Program-made: the position numbers and the translations under genes | Source of the DNA: Streptomyces buecherae | GTDB lineage: Bacteria; Actinomycetota; Actinomycetes; Streptomycetales; Streptomycetaceae | DNA length: 64,000 nucleotides | Direction: 5' to 3' | Assembly: GCF_014295035.1 (NCBI RefSeq) | Contig: NZ_CP060404.1 | Span: 7,728,501 to 7,792,500 of the forward strand | Notes under the pieces: model-generated | Databases searched by the model: none | The model's input: only the letters and a program-made list of their open reading frames with translations | What the model was told of the DNA's origin: nothing | In this document: piece after piece, positions 21,301-27,300 of the stretch | Layout of the letters: every line of letters starts with the position of its first letter | How positions within the stretch are numbered: the stretch's first letter is position 1

Positions 21301-21314
21301 AGACAGGTGAATGA
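9384..21314 (+). CDS. Trans-AT polyketide synthase subunit: KS-DH-KR-ACP-KS-DH-KR-ACP-KS-DH
   Basis: The ATG follows an AAGGAGAG RBS and lies 3 bases after the previous stop. The N-terminal helices (residues 1-30, EARKLL) resemble a trans-AT docking domain. Domains: KS 88-514 (TACSSS); DH 681-950 (DHRVDGTPVLP, then LLDGAWQ); KR 1168-1350; ACP 1443-1513 (GIDS); KS 1581-2003 (TMCSSS); DH 2183-2469 (DHRVGGQKLLP, LLDAALQ); KR 2658-2846; ACP 2942-3013; KS 3080-3503; DH 3686-3969 (GHRVSGRKVLP, but LVNGAFQ, with Asn for the catalytic Asp). Both KRs keep the Asp of the AGxxxD motif typical of B-type ketoreductases, predicting D-hydroxyls and trans alkenes. The protein ends directly after the third DH, so that module is completed by the KR-ACP at the start of the next protein. 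No AT is present. Confidence 0.96.
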   Translation: MNRQEILAALREKRLTPDEARKLLQAGAGATAATTAASTPVRPAGHPTPEPATPPATKPTGAPAGGSATASASAPASAPAAGSDGRPSPIAVVGMSGRYATAENLDQYWQLLDQGQDAVREIPPHRWDMERYYDPTVGKEGSIYCRWMGLLDDIDAFDSFFFEISPSEAEMMDPQHRIFLEEAYRAFEDAGYSRQRLDGSNCGVYLGLASSDYYTLAHEALQEGDELPSVTSVSNAIAAGRLAYFLNLKGPALTVDTACSSSLVSVHLGVQALQRGEIDMALAGGASLYLSPDSYMHMCSAGMLSPDGRCKTFDNGADGFVPGEGAGAVVLKRLADAERDGDQIYGVITASGINQDGRTNGITAPNLGSQIELVKAAYERHGIDPATISYAELHGTGTKLGDPIELEALAAAFRTWTDQRNFCAIGSVKSNVGHMSAAAGVAGLHKILLSLRHAKLAPTLHVNSPNEHFDFERSPFVLTTEGRPWQPAPGAPRRACLSAFGFSGTNAHVVVDEYVPTAARPAPRRAGDREHTFVLSAKAEPQLRDVARRLADHLTAHPETHLDDVAYTLQTGREPMRERLAITARDRETLLAALDAFARHGESLPGVRRGRVAKRPTGRDWVEGGPADWSGEWAGLSPRRVPLPTYPFEKSRHWYPQSAAEPGERAAGDAEGPGRASAPHPLVHENVSDFTRQRFRSHFTGQEFFLADHRVDGTPVLPGAAVVEMARAAGELSAGQPVTEVSEVVWARPVIDQRVEVALFPTAGTEAGFEVHDGHGTVCASGQLGFEPVTPPPPLDLAALRARCATRLGHADLYPEQGTSADEPGSGVFYGPAFRTLRELAYGPTDALATLELDTDRPGFALHPALLDGAWQAIRPFLATDGAVYLPFAVDRLRCFAPLPSPAHAHVRPAGADAPGSRAFDVTITDAHGAVAAEVTGFTVRAVGRPEAPEPVFLTQRWQEAPARQHGTADRARTLVLFTGADATTTGPLAGIATLADLADVVAVAGTGFAADDAGTRFTLPPTERDDHALLLDALRRHDRLPDRIVLVAAEPAEGPYAVHALAGALATAGPRWQVDLVYAYPVPGDRPHPEHRAVGGYLRSLLKEDRFVTARAVGLAPDGDPVDRLRRELAADPADAVDLWWDGATRRALRTAEVATGAEGAPAFRTGGVYLITGGLGGVGLAVARHLSRAYDARLVLTGRRELEPDAELPGAHTLYVPADVSRRADVEALVARAKERFGRIDGVLHSAGTLRDALIRNKSAADVAAVLAPKVAGTRHLDEVLRDEPLDLFALFSSMSAVLGNLGQSDYCFASAYQDAFAAEREELRRQGLRSGRTVSIGWPFWADGGMAIQPEAARALRDQLGIAPLASDEGCRALERALRLPEPHVVYASGDAAAIRRTFGIEPPAEPQADDPAATEAPASASSASAPAASSAPTAELRRQAVGYLTRIISERIKSDPDKIDAADDFEVFGIDSIVMISLTRRMEEDFGELPKTLFFEYGSIEELADHFVADRAADLQRLFGAPEPAPEAEPGAAVAETERRPATPEPVAAQHAAPRFRATAATATSPRVEPAPAGAQDIAVIGVDGRYPGADDLRELWANLASGTDSVTEVPADRWDHTQYFAPEGRTPGKAYAKWGGFLDGVDQFDPLFFNISPGEADFLDPQARLFLQTAWRAVEDAGYTRTALADQTVGVYVGVMYGMYELFQGEIKGEPVPVPSSFAAIANRVSYFMNLHGPSMAVDTMCSSSLTTIHLGCESIRRGESDVVIAGGVNLTIHPNKLILLSQGNFAATDGRCRSFGEGGDGYVPGEGVGAVVLKSLERAVADGDHVYGVIKGSAINAGGKTSGFTVPNPNAQADLIRTGLADAGVDARTVSYIEAHGTGTSLGDPIEITALTNAFRQHTDDTGFCAIGSLKSNIGHLESAAGIGALTKVLLQLKHRQLAPSLHSTTLNPYIDFARSPFVVQQELAPWQAPAGQPLRAGISSFGAGGANAHLIVEEYVERRPRPAKAAGPHLFVYSARDEERLRELVAHHLAAARDGFDGADLASVAHTLQVGREAMEQRLAVVADDLAELTSALAAYLAGDAGAARVHTGNSRGAGRQSKLLVGLFEDSDMMSGLLRDRRLDKVAELWVEGIAMDWWLLYDRPPRRVPLPGYAFARERCWVTGPATPRPATGAEQLHPLLHRNSSNLEGLRFSSTFTGREFFLTDHRVGGQKLLPAVAYLEMALTAVRAALPEQARDAELRVRDVVWLRPCAVADEPRTVHVSLTPGQGADAIAFRVHGDDTHCQGEVELATPAATPAETLDLAALRARCTRPSVEGAWAYETFTRMGIAYGPAHQAIQTVYRGTDEALVALRLPAGVTADAGRYTLHPALLDAALQATLALSLPDAPEDPAALPRAEGKSAELPFAVRSVAVAGATSPVMWAHLRPARGAGGGDRLKKIDITLCDDAGRVAVRLDQVAFKSYAFDAGAGAAAPTERLLFAPRWQAAPRPAPTAAAHLDRWTVLVCEPAAGLLDELAALLPEADVRALASAATRPADRYQDHVVDLLGHTARLLHDTRKQSLLVQVVAADDASYGLAGFLQSLRGEHPAASAQLVRCQDAPRPAELAERLRAERAWPADQVVRYVDGRRETRQWAELPAPAGERAPLWRDGGVYLVTGGAGGLGLLMADEIARSVRAPHLILTGRSAPSARTEAALEQLRAHGAVAAYAQADVTDPAACRALVARVAVEHGGPHGVLHCAGVTRDRLITGKTAEDARAVLAPKTAGLIALDEATAHLPLDFCWLFSSAAGALGNAGQADYAAGNAFMDHYAAHRNALVARGERAGRTLSVNWQLWQDGGMGLSAEQARAATEAAGLAVLDRATGLEVLAACVATGEDQVLPLVGDATKLRAYLRAQTGNAPQAPATAATPATAAPATATPATAVAPGRPSADAEELTDLLAVALKGIVAEEIKLDAARVDVHVPLENYGIDSVLIINLTQQLEEHFGPLPKTIFFENQTVMELAEALCQSHPRQAAELAGPRTPAPAPAAQAAQAAEPTAERAPVALPANWSRAFTGPATASAPPAPEAGGGLDIAIVGLAGRYAQADDMAQFWTNLRSGRDSVTEIPADRWDHTPYLTAGTSRQERTYARWGGFVDEAASFDSLFFNISPGEAEVMDPQERIFLECVHHALEDAGYSRRSLTGQAVGVYVGVMYEEYQLYAAQQQVRGEMVTLTGSAASIANRVSYQYGFHGPSLAVDTMCSSSLVAIHLAAQSLLSGECEAAVAGGVNLSLHPNKFLMLGKNHFASTRGRCESFGSGGDGYVPGEGVGAVLLKPLARAEADGDHVYGVIKGTAVSHDGKTNGYTVPNPHAQTAVIRRALDRAGVEPRRVSYVEAHGTGTRLGDPIEVSALTKAFGSEATEARRCYLGSVKSNIGHCESAAGIAGISKVLLQMRHGEIAPSLHSTALNPEIDFAATPFTVPQEVTAWEALDGPRIAGISSFGAGGTNAHVVIAEYQPPAAPTASDDAAGPVLVRLTARRADQLRSLAQRLLDWLRERRLSAAELADVAYTLQVGRDAYEERVGFVVSQQADLEAGLADFVAGRPAPYQGTVTTPVPPPRGPAADELRARYAAGDHGALLDLWVGGQDLDWEAFTAPGTRRRVSLPTYPFARLRHWLPPRDTAAPLAAPAPAPAAPPSGRVAPLLHHNRSSLFEQRFTTTFTGREPFLDGHRVSGRKVLPGAVTLEMARLAGALSLEQEVRSVRDVMWRHPIEVGEEPVEVTVRLVPEEESVLVRVGLDEGPPAARVCMEARIDLGTEPAAPPGGAPPLDLSGVIARCESKLDGSAGYAAMAAAGLDNGPGFQVIEEVLYGDGHAVAQLALPPAADRDPADVLHPALVNGAFQAVIALMAEPAGQPRANRLLLPFSVAAIDIRGPLPEECVAHLRRAGDATPGGSVDRFDITLTDLTGKALVVVKDYALKSFPTGAETGE

Positions 21315-24300
21315 GGAAATGACCGAGCACGTCCGGTACTGGACCCCCCAGTGGCAGCCCACCCGCGCCGCGCACCCCGCGCGGGCCGACGCCCCCCGCG
21401 CGAGCGGCCACATCCTGGCCCTCACCGCGCGAGAGGACGCCGAGCAGGCCCTGCGCCGAGCGGTGGCCCGCCACGACGCCGGCGCCACGCTGCACGTGGT
21501 GCGCACGGCCGACCAACTGGTGCCGGCGCTGCGCACGCACCCGCTGCCGGGCCGCATCCTGATCTGGCACGGGCCCGCCCCGGCCGAGGACGCCGGTGAG
21601 GTCGAGGTCGCGCACGCCGCCGAGCGGGAGTACTTCCTGCTGCACGAGCTGACCCAGGCCCTGCTGCGCGCGCGGCCCGACCACGACGTGCGGCTCGTGC
21701 ACGCCTTCACCGAGGGCACCGACGGCGCCGACGGCGCGAGCCCCCGGCACGTCGCCGTCGGCGCCTTCGCCCGCGTCGTCGCCCTGGAGAAGCCCACCTT
21801 CGACTACCGCAGCGTCGCCCTCACCCCGCGCTCGGCGGACGACGCCGCCGCCACGCTGCTCGCGGAGTTCGACCGGCCGCGCGAGGCGGCGCAGGTCCGC
21901 TACGAAGGCGAACACCGCACCGTACGCGGCCTCGCCGCGCTTCCCGCGCCGCCGCTCGCGACCGCGGGGCCCGGACCGGTGCGCCCCGGCGCCACGTACC
22001 TGATCACCGGCGGGCTCGGCGGGCTCGGCCTCATCTTCGCCCGCGAACTCGCCCGGCGCGCGCCGGTGCGCCTGGTGCTCAGCGGGCGCCGCCCGCTGGA
22101 CGAGCGGGGCCGCGCCGCCCTGGCCCAGTTGGCCAGCGGCGGCACGCAGGCGCAGTACGTCCAGGCCGACGTCAGCTCGGCCGACGGCGTGGCGACGCTG
22201 GTGAGCCAGGCCCGCAGCGCGTTCGGGCCGCTGTCCGGCGTCGTGCACTCGGCGGGCGTCATCCAGGACTCGTTCCTGCTGAAGAAGACCCACGAGGAGG
22301 CGGCGGCCGTGCTCGCCGCCAAGGTCCGCGGCACGGCCCTGCTCGACGCCGCGCTGCGCGACGAGCCGCTCGACTTCTTCGTACTCTTCTCCTCGCTGGC
22401 CGGCACGCTCGGCAACCTCGGTCAGGCCGACTACGGCTTCGCCAACGCCTATCTCGACCAGTACGCGCACCGGCGCGAGGCGCTGCGCCGGCGCGGGCTG
22501 CGCTCCGGCCGGAGCCTGGCCATCGGCTGGCCACTGTGGCAGGGCGTGGGCGCCATGCACGCGGCGGACGGCGCCGAGGAGCGGGCCAGGGACGAACTGG
22601 GCCTGCACCCGCTGACCGCAGGCGAGGGCGTCGACGCCTTCTTCACCGCGCTGACCAGCGACGCCCCGCAGGTCGTGGTCGTCAAGGGCGAGCCACGCAC
22701 CTGGGAGGCGCTGGAGCGCGGCCCGCAGGCCCCGCAGGTCAGCGCCCGGCAAGCGGCCCCGGCGCCCGTCGCAGCCGCCGAGGAGGCCGACCCGGTGCTG
22801 CGCGGCCGGACCCGCGACCACCTGGTGCGCCTGGTCTCCCGCTACACCAAGCTGCCCACCTCCGAGATCAGGCCGGACACCTCGTTCGGCCGCTACGGCG
22901 TCGAGTCCATCCTCATCATCGGGATGACCCAGGAACTGGAGGAGGACCTGGGCCCGCTCGCCAAGACGCTGTTCTTCGAGTACGACAGCGTCAACGAGCT
23001 CACCGACCACCTCGTACGCACCAGGGCACCCCAGCTCCGCGCCCACTTCGGGCTGACCGCGGCGGCCCCCGCCGAGCCCGCGCCGCACCCGGCCTCGGCC
23101 GCCGCCCCCGAGCCCGCCGCACCCGTGGCGCCGGCCAAGGCGCTGTCCGGCAAGTGGGCCCTGCTCCAGGCGCGCGGCCGGGCCGAACAGCCCGTGGCCG
23201 AACCGCCGGTGGCCGGTCACCCGGCGGCCGAACACCCCGTGGCCGAGCGGCCTCACCCCGTCGCGTCGCGGCCCGCCGCCCAGCGGGAGACCACCCAGCG
23301 GGGGGCCGTCCAGCAGGACACCGCCCAGCAGGACATCGCCATCATCGGCCTGGCCGGCCGCTACCCGGGCGCCGAAGACCTCGACGCCTTCTGGGAGAAC
23401 CTGCGCACCGGCACCGACAGCGTCACCGAGGTCCCGCGCCGCCGCTGGGACCACAGCGCCCTCTACGCCCCGGAGCGCGGCAGGCCCGGCACCACCTACA
23501 GCCGGTGGGGCGGCTTCCTGGACGGCGTGGAACTCTTCGACCCGCTGTTCTTCAACATCCCGCCGGTCGAGGCCGAGTTCCTCGACCCGCAGGAGCGCCT
23601 GTTCCTGGAGACCTCCTACCAGACCATCGAGGACGCCGGGTACGCGCCCGACGCGCTCGCCGGCAAGAAGGTCGGCGTCTACGCCGGCGTCATGTTCGGC
23701 CTCTACCAACTCCTGGCCACCGACAAGCACGGCGGCTGGCTCAACGGCAACTCCTCGTACGCCTCGGTCGCCAACCGCGTCTCGTACTTCTTCGACTTCC
23801 ACGGCCCGAGCATGACGGTCGACACCATGTGCTCGTCCTCGCTGGTCGCCATCCACCAGGCGTGCACCGCCATCCGTAGCGGCGAGTGCGAACTGGCCCT
23901 GGCCGGCGGCGTCAACGTGATGTCCCACCCGGCCAAGTACATCCAGTTGGGCCAGGGCGGTTTCCTCTCCAGCGACGGCCGCTGCCGCGCCTTCGGCGAG
24001 GGCGGCGACGGATACGTACCCGGCGAGGGCGTCGGCGCCGTGCTGCTCAAGCCGCTGCGCCAGGCCCTCGCCGACGGCGACCACGTGCACGCCGTCATCA
24101 AGGGCTCGGCCGTCAACGCCGGCGGCCGGACCAGCGGCTACTCCGTGCCCAACCCGCAGGCGCAGGCCGAGGTGATCGGCGAGGCGCTCGCCCGGGCGGA
24201 CGTGGACCCGCGGTCCGTCTCCTACGTCGAGGCACACGGCACCGGCACGTCGCTCGGCGACCCCATCGAGATCACCGGGCTGACCAAGGCGTACCGACGG

Positions 24301-27300
24301 GCCACCCAGGACCAGCAGTTCTGCGCGATCGGCTCGGTCAAGTCGAACATCGGCCACCTGGAGTCGGCGGCCGGCATCGCGGCGCTGACCAAGGTCATCC
24401 TCCAGATGCGGCACCGACAACTCGTCCCCTCGTTGCACACCACGCCCCTGAACCCGCTCATCGACTTCCCCGAGACGCCCTTCACCGTCCAACGCGCACT
24501 TGAGGACTGGCAGGCGCCGGTGGGCCCGGACGGCCGCGCCCTGCCGCGCCGGGCCGGCATCAGCGCCTTCGGCGCGGGCGGCACCAACGCCCACCTCGTC
24601 GTCGAGGAGCCCCCGGCCCAGTCGGCGGACACGGACGACGCGCCCCGCGAGCACCTCTTCGTGCTCTCAGCGCAGCAGCGGGACGGGCTGCGGGCCGCCG
24701 CCCAGCGACTCCTGAGCCATCTCGACCGGCAGGCCGACCCGGCCCCGGCCGCCAGGCCGGCGACCGAGACCCCCACGGCCCTGACGCCCGACGCGGTGCG
24801 CGAGGAGACCCGGGCCGCGGTGGCCCACGCCCTTGGCCTGCGCCCCGCCGACGTCGCCGACGACGAGCCGTACGCCGACCAGGGCCTGGGCACCTACGAG
24901 TTGGTCGCCTGCCACGAGCGCCTGCAGGAGCGACTGGGGCTCAGCTTCCCGACCGAGGTGCTGCACGAGCAACCCACCGTCGCCCGCACCGCGGCCCACC
25001 TGGCCGACCTGTACGGCGCGCGGCAGACGCCCGAGCCCGCCGCGCGGCCGGCCGTCGCGCCGGCGCTCTCCCTGGCCGACCTGGCGTACACGCTGCAGAC
25101 CGGGCGCGCGGCGATGGCCGAGCGGCTGGCCGTGCGCGCCGGCGACCTGGCCGAGCTGCGCCAGGGGCTGCGCGCCTACCTGGAGGGCCGCGCGGACGCG
25201 CCCGGCGTGTGGAGCGGCTCGACCGAGGACCACGACCGCCGGCTGCACTCGCTCCTTAGGCACGACGTCACCCAGAAGTACACCCGCCAACTCCTCGCCG
25301 AGGGACGGCTCGACGAGACCGCCGAGATGTGGGTCATGGGCGCCGACGCCGACTGGGCGCCGCTGTGGCAGGCCCAGCGGCGCCGCCGGCTGCCGCTGCC
25401 GACCTACCCGTTCGCCCGCGAGACGCACTGGGTGATCCCGGTCGGTCCGGACGACCCGCTGGTGCCCGCCACGGCGCTGGCCGCCGCGTCCGGCGGGCCG
25501 GTCGCGGTCCCGGCCACGGCGCCGGCGCTGCCCGCGGCCCCGCGCCCCGCGCCGGCCGCCGCGCCTGTGGCCGCGCCGCTGAGCGGCGACGAACTGCACG
25601 CCGTCGTCCTGGCGGACGTCAAGCGCCGCTTCTCCGAGGTGCTCAAGATCCCCGTCGGCCGGCTGAAGGCGCACGCGACGTTCGAGGACTACGGCGTCGA
25701 CTCCGTGCGCATCACCCAGCTCAACCGGGCGCTTGAGGCGCACTACGGCCCGCTGCCCACGTCGTTGCTGTTCACGTACAAGGACCTGGAGTCCCTGGCC
25801 CGCCACCTGGCGACCACCAGCGCCGCGCGGGAGCTGGGCGCGCCGGCCGCCGTGGCCACCACACCGGCCCCGCTCTCGCCGGCGCCCGCCGCACCGCCCG
25901 TGCCGGCCGGCGTCGCGGCGGCCGGCTCCGGGGACATCGCCGTCATCGGCCTCAGCGGGCGCTATCCGCAGGCGCCGACGCTCGCGGAGTTCGCGGCCAA
26001 CCTGGCCGCCGGCCGGGACGCCATCACCGAGATCCCGGCCGAGCGCTGGGACCACCGCGACTTCCCGGACGTGGACTGCCGCTGGGGCGGCTTCCTCGAC
26101 GACGCGCTCGCCTTCGACCCGGGCTTCTTCAACCTCTCGCCCGGCGCCGCCGCCTACATGGACCCGCAGGAGCGGCTGTTCCTCCAGGCCGTCTGGCACT
26201 GCCTGGAGGACGCGGGCCACACCCCCGAGTCCCTGGCCGACCCGGAGGCCGGCGACCGGCGCGGCAACGTGGCCGTCTTCGCCGGCGTCACGTTCAACGA
26301 GTACGGGCTGTACGGCGCGGCGGACCTGGCCGCCGGCAAGGACGTGCCCATCGACTCGCAGTTGTACTCGGTGGCCAACCGCGTCTCCTACCTGCTGAAC
26401 CTGCGCGGCCCCAGCCTGGTCGTGGACACCGCCTGCTCCTCCTCGCTGTACGCCATCCACCTGGCCTGCGAGGCGCTGCGGCACGGGGAGGCCGAGGTCG
26501 CCATCGCCGGCGGCGTCAACCTGAGCCTGCACCCCAGCAAGTACCTGACCCTTGGCATGTTCAACTTCCTCTCCGCCGACGGCCACTGCAAGAGCTTCGG
26601 CGAGGGCGGCAACGGCTACGTGCCCGGCGAGGGCGTGGGCGCCGTACTCCTCAAGCCGCTCGCCCAGGCCGAGGCCGACGGCGACCACGTCTACGGCGTC
26701 ATCAAGGGCACCGCCGTCAACCACGGCGGCAAGACCAACGGCTACACCGTGCCCAACCCGGTCGCCCAAGCCGAGGTGGTCCGCGCCGCCCTGGCCAGGG
26801 CCGGCGTGGAGCCGGGCGGCGTCAGCTACCTGGAGGCGCACGGCACCGGCACCTCACTCGGCGACAGCATCGAGATCGAGGCGCTGGCCACCGCGTTCGA
26901 CGGCTTCCCCGACGACGGTCGGCACTGCGCCATCGGCTCGGTCAAGTCCAACATCGGGCACCTGGAGGCCGCCGCCGGCATCTCCCAGGTCACCAAGGTC
27001 CTGCTGCAGATGCGCGAGGGGCGGCTGTTCCCCAGCCGGCTCAACTCCGAGCGCCTCAACCCGGAGATCGACTTCGACCGCACGCCGTTCCGGGTCCAGT
27101 TGGAGGCCGAGCCCTGGCAGCCCCCGCAGGGCCAGCCGCGACGCGCAGGCGTCAGCTCCTTCGGGGTGGGCGGCGTCAACGTCCACCTGGTCCTGGAGGA
27201 GTACACCGGCCGGCCGCACCCCGCGCCGGCGACCAGCGGCCCGCACCTGGTGCCGCTGTCCGCCCGCACCCCCGAGGCGCTGGTGCGCTACGCCGCCGCG

